Shown here: piece after piece, positions 1-8,475 of the stretch
Position numbering within the stretch: the first letter of the stretch is position 1
Layout of the letters: every line of letters starts with the position of its first letter
From: Terriglobia bacterium
Lineage (GTDB): Bacteria; Acidobacteriota; Terriglobia; Versatilivoradales; Versatilivoraceae
NCBI GenBank assembly: GCA_022452285.1
Contig: JAKUNG010000011.1
Coordinates: 62,001 to 126,000, forward strand
Length of the DNA: 64,000 bases
Direction of reading: 5' to 3'
Program-made: the position numbers and the translations under genes
Notes under the pieces: model-generated
Seen by the model: only the letters and a program-made list of their open reading frames with translations
Told to the model about the DNA's origin: nothing
Databases searched by the model: none

Positions 1-101
1 TTTTCCAAAAGAAATCTTTCCTTAATCGTTGTTGCAGCCATTAGATTCACTTCGTATATGTGATATGCATATTCATGCCCCTTAATTTGGAAACCCAACA
101 T
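1..101 (-). CDS. possible partial CDS running off the left edge
   Basis: An ATG at 101-99 on the minus strand opens a reading frame that stays open for 33 codons to the window edge. It lies downstream of miaA on the same strand, 126 bases after its stop. The visible peptide begins MLGFQIKGHEYAYHIYEV and contains AATTIKERF. I do not recognise it, and it is not Hfq, the gene often found after miaA. No strong Shine-Dalgarno sequence precedes the ATG. A 7-base inverted repeat (111-117 with 127-133) lies just upstream. It could be a real downstream neighbour or a chance frame. Confidence 0.3.
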   Translation of the reverse strand, partial: MLGFQIKGHEYAYHIYEVNLMAATTIKERFLLE

Positions 102-227
102 GACTTTCAACAATCATAAATAAATGATGATTGAAGGTTCTCAGCAACCTATCTTTCTCAAAAAATAAATTAACTCTAACAACCACCAAAATAAGTTCCT
201 GTAAAACAAGAGTACTCAATAGTCTCA

Positions 228-1142
228 TCAGACAAATTCTCTAAGATGGTCTTTAATCTGGTTCCTTATCTTTTCCTCATGACCAAACCCATTAAACCAA
301 GTTACTTCACTTTCCTTTCTAAACCAGGTTAGTTGCCGCTTTGCATACTTTCGCGTGGCTTGTTTAGTGGAAGTTATAGCCTCCGAAAGAGACATAATGC
401 CTTTTAGAAAACTAACTGATTGAGCATAACCTATTGATTGAAGCGGTTTACAATTAGAAGAAAAACCTTTGTTTAAAATTGACTTCACTTCTTCAATTAA
501 TCCAACTGAAAACATATGGTCTACACGCTCTTCTATTCGATCGTACAGTTTATCTCTAGGCGGATTCAGTCCTACTTTGATAGGCTGAAAATCCTCTAGT
601 TTTTGTGTAGGAGTTTCAAAATGACTAGATAGAGTCTTAGAAGTAAGGAAAAAAACTTCTAAAGCCCTGATGATTTTAGGCTGATCTCTTGGAGAAATCC
701 GTTGGGCGGAATCTCGATCAACTTTTTTCAGCAGCTGATGGAGATGAGAAACTTTCCGTTTCTGAAGTCTAGCTCTCAACGATTCAGACTGTGCAGGCCC
801 TTCAAAAAGTCCATTTAGTAAGGCCCTTAAATAAAGACCAGTGCCACCAACAACCAAAGGCAAACTACCGCGACTTTTAATTTCATTCAAAACTTTTCGA
901 CCTTCAAACATATACTGACCTGCCGTAAATCTCTGGTTTGGATCAAAAAGATCCATCAAATGATGAGGAATTCCACACTGTTCTTCTCTGGGAACTTTTG
1001 AAGTACCTATTTCGAGAAATTTATATATCTGGATGGAATCACAGTTAACAACTTCACCTTGAAACTGAAGGGCAAGACAAAGAGATAGATCTGATTTTCC
1101 ACTTGCTGTAGGTCCTATGATGGCTATTAGAGGTATTCCCAT
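228..1142 (-). CDS. miaA: tRNA dimethylallyltransferase
   Basis: MiaA transfers the dimethylallyl group of DMAPP to N6 of A37 in tRNAs that read UNN codons. This is the first step of ms2i6A formation, in the cytoplasm. The 304-residue protein has the family's usual length. It begins with a P-loop, GPTASGKS (Lys16), followed by the CDSIQIY segment and the GGTGLYLRALLNG motif typical of MiaA. The C-terminal part carries the YAKRQLTWFRK segment of the family. Start is ATG. It stands alone on the minus strand, divergent from the symporter gene at 1431, with no mutL or hfq next to it (mutL is about 31 kb away in this window). Nothing unusual is seen. Confidence 0.97.
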   Translation of the reverse strand: MGIPLIAIIGPTASGKSDLSLCLALQFQGEVVNCDSIQIYKFLEIGTSKVPREEQCGIPHHLMDLFDPNQRFTAGQYMFEGRKVLNEIKSRGSLPLVVGGTGLYLRALLNGLFEGPAQSESLRARLQKRKVSHLHQLLKKVDRDSAQRISPRDQPKIIRALEVFFLTSKTLSSHFETPTQKLEDFQPIKVGLNPPRDKLYDRIEERVDHMFSVGLIEEVKSILNKGFSSNCKPLQSIGYAQSVSFLKGIMSLSEAITSTKQATRKYAKRQLTWFRKESEVTWFNGFGHEEKIRNQIKDHLREFV

Positions 1143-1430
1143 TAAGACCTGATTCTAAAGACTAGATAGATAAGATTGAAGTATCTACGACTCTTGAATT
1201 TTATTATATATCGTCATTACTCATCCTACATTAAACCTTTTAGTCGGTAGCTCATTTAAAATAATTCTAAGATCAAGATTTTTTTCACATAACGCAAAGA
1301 AATATATAAATCCAAAGACTATTTTGTATTAATAATTTAGACTGCTCTGGAAAGAAAAATTATAACTTTCTAAATCAGATGGAAACAATTCAGTCTAGTT
1401 AGATTAAGTTATGAACCTACAGGAGAACAA

Positions 1431-2699
1431 TTGCCCCTTCATAAAAAAATTCTGATTGCCTTAGTACTAGGATTATTTTTCGGGATTGTGGCCAACCTTT
1501 TCAACTGGAATCCTTGGATTAAAGATTACATTCAACCAGTTGGAATTGCTTTTATCCGACTCTTGAAAATGATTGTTGTACCTCTAGTATTTGCATCTTT
1601 ACTAGTAGGCACAGCTAGCTTAAATGACTTACGTAAATTAGGACGCATGGCAAGCAAAGCAATGATTTTCTACCTTTGTACAACAGCCATTGCAATATCT
1701 TTAGGATTATTACTAGCCAACATCTTCAAACCCGGATCAATTATAGAGTCATCACAAAAAAGTACAGTTATCAAAGCTGTCGGGAACTATCCTTCAGAAG
1801 AGTTGATACAACCTCAATCTGAACCCAACATTGTAAATACCCTGTTAAACATCATTCCTGAAAACCCTCTAGAATCCCTTTCAAAAGGCAATATGCTTCA
1901 GATTATTTTCTTCGCATTAACACTAGGTATTTCACTTACATTAATTCCAGGGAAACACTCCAAACCAGTAATTGAACTCATGGATGGAATTAACCAAGCA
2001 ATGATGAAAATAGTCGTGCTTATCATGAAGCTAGCTCCTTACGGTGTTTTTGCATTAATGACTGCCGTCTTCAGTGAATTTGGATTTGGAATCATCCCCA
2101 GTCTCTTTTCTTATACGATGGTTGTGTTCTTAGGTCTTGTCATCCATGCCAGTGTTACATACTCATTAGCATTGAAATTTTTCGTGGGCTATTCGTTGAG
2201 AAGATTTTTTCGCGGGATTAAAAGTGCCCAAATTTTTGCCTTTTCAAGCTCCAGTAGCTCAGCAACTCTCCCTGTAACAATGAGAATTTGTCAGGAAAAT
2301 CTCGGGGTTTCAAAAGAAGTTTCCAGCTTTGTTCTTCCCCTAGGAACCACAATCAACATGGATGGGACAGCACTTTACCAAGGAGTGGCAGCATATTTTA
2401 TTGCGCAGGTTTCTGGTCTAACTTTGACACTTGGAGACCAAATAACCATCGTTTTAACAGCTACCTTGGCATCTATAGGTACTGCAGGAGTTCCCGGCGT
2501 TGGGCTTATCATGTTAATTTTAGTGTTGGAGGCAATTGGATTGAATGAATCTAGTATTAGCCAAGGCATAGCCTTAATTCTCGGAGTTGACCGACTACTC
2601 GATATGTGCAGAACTGTTGTAAATGTAACGGGTGACTGTTCATGTGCAATCCTGGTTAACTCAACTGAAGAAAATTTAGAAAACAACTCGAACAAATAA
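1431..2699 (+). CDS. dicarboxylate/amino acid:cation symporter (DAACS family)
   Basis: An inner-membrane carrier that imports C4-dicarboxylates or acidic amino acids with Na+ or H+ (DctA/GltP/GltT family). The 422-residue protein is hydrophobic, with about eight membrane segments and two hairpin loops. The family signatures are present: the serine-rich SSSSSATLPVTM hairpin, NMDGTALYQ, the AGVPG hairpin, and DRLLDMCRTVVNVTGD, which carries the conserved substrate-binding Asp and Asn. The start is a TTG at 1431, fixed by AGGAG at 1421-1425 with five bases of spacing. The nearby ATG at 1411 is out of frame. A TATAAC element at 1361-1366 could be a -10 box, but no good -35 box is seen. The exact substrate cannot be told from the sequence. 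It converges with the SSS gene at 2826. Confidence 0.93.
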   Translation: MPLHKKILIALVLGLFFGIVANLFNWNPWIKDYIQPVGIAFIRLLKMIVVPLVFASLLVGTASLNDLRKLGRMASKAMIFYLCTTAIAISLGLLLANIFKPGSIIESSQKSTVIKAVGNYPSEELIQPQSEPNIVNTLLNIIPENPLESLSKGNMLQIIFFALTLGISLTLIPGKHSKPVIELMDGINQAMMKIVVLIMKLAPYGVFALMTAVFSEFGFGIIPSLFSYTMVVFLGLVIHASVTYSLALKFFVGYSLRRFFRGIKSAQIFAFSSSSSSATLPVTMRICQENLGVSKEVSSFVLPLGTTINMDGTALYQGVAAYFIAQVSGLTLTLGDQITIVLTATLASIGTAGVPGVGLIMLILVLEAIGLNESSISQGIALILGVDRLLDMCRTVVNVTGDCSCAILVNSTEENLENNSNK

Positions 2700-2825
2700 T
2701 TGATGAATCTTTAGCGAACAGGCTTATCTCAATACTGAGTCACAAACCAAATTTTTTCAAGGTCTTGTTAATTTAAAAAAGTCAATTCATCAAAGAACTT
2801 CAAAAACATCTTCTACAAAATTAGT

Positions 2826-4583
2826 TTACCAAAAGACCACAAACGTTAACCAAAACCCTGTAACAATAAGAAACATACTCAGAACAACCGGCAGAATGGA
2901 ATGTTGCCGGCTTGCTTCAGTCGGGTTTTTCTGAAGTTCTTGAATTTCTTTCAGACTAGATTGTAACCAAATCCCTTCCCTTGAAGAGCTACTCAAACTT
3001 AAGCTATTTTTAGATTCCCATCCAGTGATTAGAGAAGTCAGTACCATTGTTCCAGCAGTGACAACCATACTAAAGGGATAAGCTGCATAGGTATTCATCA
3101 TCAAAGGTGGAAGCAGAACAATTCCATAGTTTTCTGCAACGACGGGGGCTAGTAGTCGCAAAAACCCATAGCTGGCCCCCATTAAAAGTCCAATCAAGCC
3201 ACTGCTTCGATGAACCTTGGTAAATCTTCCAACTAAAAAAATTGTTAATAGTGGGATCACAAAAGCGCTTGTCAATTCTACGTAGTAAAGAACCATGCCT
3301 CCTTTTAGTAATCCCGGTATGTACAAAAAAGAAATTCCGATAATCACTGGTGTAAGATACTGACTGAGCCTAAGATAATGTTGGTCATCCTTATTTTTCA
3401 TGACCAGCCTTGCATAGACATCACGAGTCAGTAGCGCAGAGAGTGCTGAGCCAATTGAATCATAGGTCGAAAAAGCAGCAGCCAATATGCCCGCCAAAAC
3501 CAATCCTTTTAGGCCAACTCCTTCAATATGATTAACTAGTACAGGATAGATCGAATCTTGTTGACCATTAGGCAGGCTACTTTGATCAGGGTAAAGCGCT
3601 CTTCCAATAATTCCCATAGATAAATTAAAAAAGGTCATTACTAACATTACCGATCCCGCGGCAAAAACAGACATTTTCAGGTCCCACTCACTTTTGGCCG
3701 CAAACATACGCATTGATTGGGTATGATTGACAATTGAGTAAGCCATACCTATCAAGATAAAGGCAATGGAAACTAACCAAGCTGGTGTGTGATAGTCAAT
3801 GGTGTTTTTGGACGGATTATAGGTTCCACCCAATAATAATTTTGACTTAATTTCTTCCTGGGAATAATGTACAATTTCTTCAGTCCTAATGTTTTCAGAA
3901 CTAACGTGTAACAACTGAGAGGACAAGTTAGGATCCGAAGCATTTAACTTTTGTTCTATTCCTGACCACCCCCCTACCTGATTCCAAATAATAAACCAGA
4001 TCAAGAGAGCTGCAATAGTCATGACCACAAATTGCAAGCTGTCTGTTACAGCAACCGAGCGTAACCCTCCAAATGCTGTATAGATACTGGCAAAAACAGC
4101 TATTAACACGACTAAGATCCAAGCTGTCTGATTTGATAAGCTGCAAACAATTGACAACGTCAAAAACAGAGTTGTACTAATAATACCTAGTATTAAAGTT
4201 CGGTATTGAACCTGAACAAAAGCACAAATAACTCGTACAGTAGTTCCATATCGAGTCTCAAGATATTCTGCATTAGTATAGAGCCCCTTTCTATACATGG
4301 GTAAAAAAATGAAAAAGGCAGATAAAGACCAACCCACTACTGAGCCCACCCAGTTCATTGAAAAATAACTCATACCGAGAAGATAGGTTCCTCCTGAATC
4401 GGCTACCAAATCACTAGAATCAATAGCTGTTGCATACATGGAAAGTCCTACCAACCACCAAGACAATTTCCTCCCGGCTAAAAACCAATCAGCACTGGAA
4501 CGTACGCCTCTACTGAGGTAAAACCCATAGGTAATGATTACCGCATTGAGCCCAACAGCTATGATCCAATCCAAAAAACTCAC
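2826..4583 (-). CDS. sodium:solute symporter family protein (SSS/SLC5)
   Basis: A Na+-coupled importer of the inner membrane with the LeuT-like SSS fold. The 585-residue protein has about 13-14 hydrophobic segments. It shows typical family features: an N-terminal segment ending DWFLAGRKLSWW, a YTAFGGLRSVAVTDSLQ stretch, and AAAFSTYDSIGSALSALLTRD, the sodium-site region with Ser and Thr. A polar loop at about residues 220-265 (SEQEE-rich) and a polar tail at about 535-560 are longer than in many members. The start is GTG at 4583, preceded by AAGG eight bases upstream. No catabolic gene lies next to it, so the substrate is unknown. A TATAAT sequence on the minus strand at 4705-4700 is a possible -10 box. 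Confidence 0.9.
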   Translation of the reverse strand: MSFLDWIIAVGLNAVIITYGFYLSRGVRSSADWFLAGRKLSWWLVGLSMYATAIDSSDLVADSGGTYLLGMSYFSMNWVGSVVGWSLSAFFIFLPMYRKGLYTNAEYLETRYGTTVRVICAFVQVQYRTLILGIISTTLFLTLSIVCSLSNQTAWILVVLIAVFASIYTAFGGLRSVAVTDSLQFVVMTIAALLIWFIIWNQVGGWSGIEQKLNASDPNLSSQLLHVSSENIRTEEIVHYSQEEIKSKLLLGGTYNPSKNTIDYHTPAWLVSIAFILIGMAYSIVNHTQSMRMFAAKSEWDLKMSVFAAGSVMLVMTFFNLSMGIIGRALYPDQSSLPNGQQDSIYPVLVNHIEGVGLKGLVLAGILAAAFSTYDSIGSALSALLTRDVYARLVMKNKDDQHYLRLSQYLTPVIIGISFLYIPGLLKGGMVLYYVELTSAFVIPLLTIFLVGRFTKVHRSSGLIGLLMGASYGFLRLLAPVVAENYGIVLLPPLMMNTYAAYPFSMVVTAGTMVLTSLITGWESKNSLSLSSSSREGIWLQSSLKEIQELQKNPTEASRQHSILPVVLSMFLIVTGFWLTFVVFW

Positions 4584-5047
4584 AAAAGAAACCTTTTAAA
4601 ATTCTATCGACCTTCAGAAAAAATAACTGATATCTCTCTATAAATTATTTTTTTGTGCCCCATCAGGCACCAAGATTGATTACGACATTCGTCTTAGAAA
4701 TTATACCTTCTTACCACATATCAAATAGGTAAATTTACTCCTATGATATGCTTCATAGTTTTAGATTTTATTTGTCCTTAATCTATATAATCTATTTTGT
4801 ATTGATGAAGAGTACCCAGCATAAAGAAAAAGTGACTTATATTAGGTTGGGAACATTTTGGAAGGATTGGAAAATAGTTGTTATCTTTTCCAATACTAGG
4901 ATTAATCCGTTTTTATGACCAAGAGGTCAAAATAGGATCGACATTCCTGGCCTTAGTCAATGAAGCAACGGTCTAATGAAACATGACAAATGGGGATACA
5001 GTTCAAGCGTCTGATTAGATTAGAACAATTACACTATTTTAGGAGCC
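4584..5047. other. intergenic region with a cluster of inverted repeats
   Basis: 464 bases between divergent genes. No gene is seen. It holds several perfect inverted repeats. 4741-4746 pairs with 4753-4758 (CTATGA/TCATAG), 4866-4874 with 4886-4894 (ATTGGAAAA/TTTTCCAAT), and 4916-4920 with 4925-4929 (TGACC/GGTCA). GGATTAATCC at 4899-4908 is a palindrome followed by five T. An exact TATAAT occurs on the plus strand at 4786-4791 without a well-placed -35. The last three elements are adjacent and lie 118-182 bases before the amidase start, so they could form a structured leader. Confidence 0.6.
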
Positions 5048-6253
5048 ATGATGAATGTTACAAAAAAGATTTCTGAAGATACCTTAAATGCATTCTGTAA
5101 AGATAGTAATGCCTATCTACAAGGATCTCTTAAAGGTCCCCTTACTGGATTGACATTTGCTGCCAAGGATATTTTGGACATAAAAGGATATGTAACTGGC
5201 GGAGGCAACCCTGATTGGAAAAATACGCATAAAGTAGCTCAGAATACCGCCTGGGCAGTAGATATATTAGTTAAAGCTGGAGCTAGCATGGTAGGAAAAA
5301 CACACACTGATGAACTAACACGGGGTATTTTGGGAGAAAATGCACATTATGGAACTCCTATCAACCCTCGGGCAAAAGATCGGGTACCTGGAGGATCATC
5401 AAGTGGCTCTGCTTCATCTGTGGCTGGAGGTTTAGTCGATTTTTCACTTGGCTCTGATACTGGAGGATCCGTTCGAATACCTGCTAGTTTTTGTGGTCTT
5501 TATGGAATCCGTCCTACACATGGAAGAATTCCCCTTCAAGGTATTTTATTGCAAGCGCCTAGCTACGATACCATTGGCTGGTTTACCCGGAATCCTGATT
5601 TGTTTGCTAAAGTCGGATATGTTTTACTTCAAAGCAAACCTCCAGTATACCGCCCACGTCATCTTATAATTGCGACTGATGCTTTTAAGATTGCCGATAA
5701 AATGATTGAGGATGTTCTCAAACCAGTGGTAGAAAAATTAGGTTCGCTATTTGATAGCTTTAGCCAGGAACAGCTAGCTCCATCTGGATTAGTAGAGTGG
5801 TCTAAACAACAAAGAACTCTTGCTGGACCCGAGGGTGTGAAGTCAATTAAGAACTGGATTGATCGTACTAATCCTAGATTTAGTTTTTCTGTTACAGAGG
5901 GGTATCTCATGGCTAGCAATATTACAGATCAACAAGTAAAAGAAGCCAAGTTCCTCCGAAAGAGAATAGTGTCTCGAATGAATACCCTACTAACTAATCA
6001 GACTGTAGTATGTATTCCGACTGCACCTTCATTACCTCCCCTTTTGAAAGAAAATCTTTCAATAAAACGTCAGCTTGTTCCCCGCATCGTCCAATTGACC
6101 TGCATCGCAGGGACACTAGGCGCTCCACAAATTAACATACCTGCGGCAGAAATTGACGGAGTACCCATTGGTCTTTCACTAATTGGAGCCCGGGGATCCG
6201 ACGAAATGTTGCTTGCCTTCGCTAGCAAGGTGGCAAACGCACTTGGAATTTGA
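5048..6253 (+). CDS. amidase (amidase signature family, AMI1-like)
   Basis: An amidase-signature hydrolase that cleaves a carboxamide to a carboxylate and ammonia. The catalytic Ser-cisSer-Lys set can be read. The Lys is in the FAAKDILDIKG segment, and the glycine/serine-rich signature GGSSSGSASSVAGG is followed by the GSDTGGSVRIPASFCG segment with the nucleophilic Ser. The 401-residue length and the N-terminal sequence resemble the short plant AMI1 (indole-3-acetamide hydrolase) type more than GatA. No gatB or gatC is adjacent, so a role in Glu/Asp-tRNA amidation is unlikely. AGGAG lies at 5041-5045. Two successive ATGs follow (5048, 5051), and the second has the better spacing. The natural substrate is unknown. 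Confidence 0.9.
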   Translation: MMNVTKKISEDTLNAFCKDSNAYLQGSLKGPLTGLTFAAKDILDIKGYVTGGGNPDWKNTHKVAQNTAWAVDILVKAGASMVGKTHTDELTRGILGENAHYGTPINPRAKDRVPGGSSSGSASSVAGGLVDFSLGSDTGGSVRIPASFCGLYGIRPTHGRIPLQGILLQAPSYDTIGWFTRNPDLFAKVGYVLLQSKPPVYRPRHLIIATDAFKIADKMIEDVLKPVVEKLGSLFDSFSQEQLAPSGLVEWSKQQRTLAGPEGVKSIKNWIDRTNPRFSFSVTEGYLMASNITDQQVKEAKFLRKRIVSRMNTLLTNQTVVCIPTAPSLPPLLKENLSIKRQLVPRIVQLTCIAGTLGAPQINIPAAEIDGVPIGLSLIGARGSDEMLLAFASKVANALGI

Positions 6254-6420
6254 AATTTAAATAATGAAAATGCTCCCGACCAACTCAGTAGTGAAACTTT
6301 TGATCATTCCTTTCTTAACAACATAAAATTTAACTTGATATAAGATGTGTCTATATATAAGAATATGAAACCTTAATCTATTAAGCCATAGTTAAGCCAA
6401 ACGTCTTGGAGAGTATTTCC

Positions 6421-8175
6421 ATGCCAAATGCACTTTTGATCTATCCTGAATTTCCACCTTCATACTGGGGAGGAAAATTTGCCCTAGAGTTTGTTGGCAA
6501 AAAGGCAGGTTTCCCAGCGTTAGGCTTATTGACGGTTGCTGGAATGTTCCCTAAGGATTATGACCTACGCGTCGTTGACATGAATGTAACCTCCTTACAA
6601 GATGTAGACTTGAAATGGGCAGACCTAGTATTTACTTCTTCTATGATTGTCCAAAAAGATTCCTTAAACTCTGTCATCGAAAGGTGTAAGCGTATTGGAG
6701 TACCAGTCGTTTCAGGGGGACCTCATCCCACCTCATTTCACGATGAAATGGCCTCAGTTGACCATTTTTTACTGGATGAGGTTGAACAAATTCTTCCTCA
6801 ATTTTTGCAGGATTTCGCTAATGGCTCCGCAAAAAAAATCTACCGGGCTCCCGAAAAACCTGATGTAACAACAACACCCTTACCCCGTTTTGACCTGATT
6901 GATTTCGGTCATTATCATTCGATGTGTTTACAATTTTCTCGTGGATGTCCCTTTAATTGTGAATTTTGTGATATTACCAAGTTATTTGGACGGGTCCCGA
7001 GAACAAAAAGCCCTGAGCAAATGATAAAGGAATTTGATTATTTATATCGCTTAGGCTGGCGTGGTGATCTTTTTCTGGTTGATGATAACTTCATTGGTAA
7101 TAAAAGGGAGGCACTAGAGCTTCTACCAGTTATTGCAGAATGGCAAAAGGAAAAGGACTACCCATTCTCCTTGTTTACCGAAGCTAGTGTCAATTTAGCC
7201 AATACCGAACCCCTAATGGATGCAATGATTGAAGCTGGATTTAGTTGGGTATTTTTAGGTATCGAAACTCCGACCCCAAAGGCCTTGGTAAAAACTAAAA
7301 AGCAACAAAATACAAGTAAACGAGAAGATAACTTTCTGTTAAATTCTGTCCGTAAGATCCAACAAAAAGGAATGGTAGTTAGTGGAGGATTTATCTTGGG
7401 TTTAGATGGTGAAGATGAAAATGTTTTTGATGCCCAAATTGATTTTATCCAAGAAGCTGGGATCCCCATGGCGATGGTAGGTCTACTGACTGCCTTAAAA
7501 GGTACTGACCTTTATGATCGATTAAATTCAGAAGGACGGCTACTTGAGGAAACCACCGGAACTAGCTTTAACGTCGTGCTTAACTTTAAGACAGAAATGG
7601 ATCCCAAAACTTTAACCGATGGGTACCGGAGAGTTTTGACAACAATCTATGATCCCACTCTTGAAAATTACTTTGAGCGATGCTTTACCATGCTGAAAAA
7701 TGTAAAACCAACTAAACACCGGGTTAAACACGTTGGAAAAACTGAGATTGTGGCTATGCTAAAGTCTATTCGAAGACAAGTTTTTTCCAGACAGGGACCC
7801 GCCTATCTCAGATTTTTGGCTAAAGTCATAAGAAATCATCCCCGAATGATTCCAGAAGCTTTCCATCTAGCTGTCATGGGTTATCACTTTGAAAAACTCA
7901 CAAGTCAACAGCTCGAGATACATGACTTTAAAAAATTCCTAACCTCCGAACTTACTGAATTCAAAAAGGTTTTCTCAAATTATGTTCGTGTTAAGTCCCC
8001 TAGTATCGAAGAAGTAAGAGAGCAAGCACACAAACTCTTTGTAAAAGCACATTTGCGTTACAATAGGATTCACCAGGACCTGCGTTACACTGTGGAGGAT
8101 GCCCTTGAATCATTCCAAACTGCCATTAATCTCCACTTAGATCAGTATAGTCAGTTAGCACCTCTAAAAACCTAG
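6421..8175 (+). CDS. B12-binding domain radical SAM protein (DUF4070-type C-terminus)
   Basis: A cytoplasmic radical SAM enzyme of the cobalamin-dependent class, likely a methyltransferase or rearrangement enzyme. Residues about 1-150 form a B12-binding Rossmann-like domain starting MPNALLIYPEFPPSYWGG. The radical SAM core follows, with the cluster motif RGCPFNCEFCDI (CxxxCxxC). The C-terminal 180 residues resemble the DUF4070 domain. The cobalamin-coordinating DxHxxG motif is not obvious, as is common in this subgroup. The start is ATG 6421, set by GGAG at 6408-6411. A longer frame from a TTG at 6406 would place the start inside that ribosome binding site. The gene stands alone, and its substrate cannot be deduced. 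The family also holds hopanoid and bacteriochlorophyll enzymes (HpnP, HpnR, BchE). Confidence 0.9.
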   Translation: MPNALLIYPEFPPSYWGGKFALEFVGKKAGFPALGLLTVAGMFPKDYDLRVVDMNVTSLQDVDLKWADLVFTSSMIVQKDSLNSVIERCKRIGVPVVSGGPHPTSFHDEMASVDHFLLDEVEQILPQFLQDFANGSAKKIYRAPEKPDVTTTPLPRFDLIDFGHYHSMCLQFSRGCPFNCEFCDITKLFGRVPRTKSPEQMIKEFDYLYRLGWRGDLFLVDDNFIGNKREALELLPVIAEWQKEKDYPFSLFTEASVNLANTEPLMDAMIEAGFSWVFLGIETPTPKALVKTKKQQNTSKREDNFLLNSVRKIQQKGMVVSGGFILGLDGEDENVFDAQIDFIQEAGIPMAMVGLLTALKGTDLYDRLNSEGRLLEETTGTSFNVVLNFKTEMDPKTLTDGYRRVLTTIYDPTLENYFERCFTMLKNVKPTKHRVKHVGKTEIVAMLKSIRRQVFSRQGPAYLRFLAKVIRNHPRMIPEAFHLAVMGYHFEKLTSQQLEIHDFKKFLTSELTEFKKVFSNYVRVKSPSIEEVREQAHKLFVKAHLRYNRIHQDLRYTVEDALESFQTAINLHLDQYSQLAPLKT

Positions 8176-8475
8176 TCATTATACTACCCAAAGATTTCAA
8201 AATCCCTGTGGGGCAATACCGTCATTATCCCTATTGTTGAGGCATCTTAACTTAGGGTTGTTTGAAATTCTAAAATCAATCTAACTAAAACTATCATCGA
8301 TTTTTTAACGACCATACTTGAAGATTTTTCAACCTTCTGAGGCTCATGATAAAATCAATGAGAATTCTTTGAATCTAAAACTAATTGATCTTTCTAAAAT
8401 CACAGTGAATAAATCATTTTCATTTTTGAATTAACTCAATAGTAATAGCAATACATCATAGGTAGAAAAAAGCCA
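8176..8475. other. intergenic region, nothing clear
   Basis: 300 bases before recC. No gene or RNA is recognised. The octamer TAAAATCA occurs three times (8271, 8350, 8395) and a short hairpin CTCAT/ATGAG lies at 8343-8362. In such AT-rich DNA these may be chance. No convincing -35/-10 pair was found for the rec operon. Confidence 0.4.

Noticed and set aside
2700-2793. Inverted repeat TTGATGAAT/ATTCATCAA between two convergent genes
   Set aside because: The arms are perfect but 76 bases apart with no T-run. It is too loose to call a terminator.
4648-4670. GTGCC/GGCAC hairpin with a T-run as intrinsic terminator
   Set aside because: The T-run precedes the stem on the plus strand and would be an A-run after it on the minus strand, so it is not a terminator in either direction.
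6381-6398. Direct repeat TTAAGCCA separated by three bases
   Set aside because: A single pair of octamers in AT-rich DNA, with no second site. It may be chance.
6406-6420. TTG start for the radical SAM protein
   Set aside because: The GGAG ribosome site for ATG 6421 lies inside this segment.
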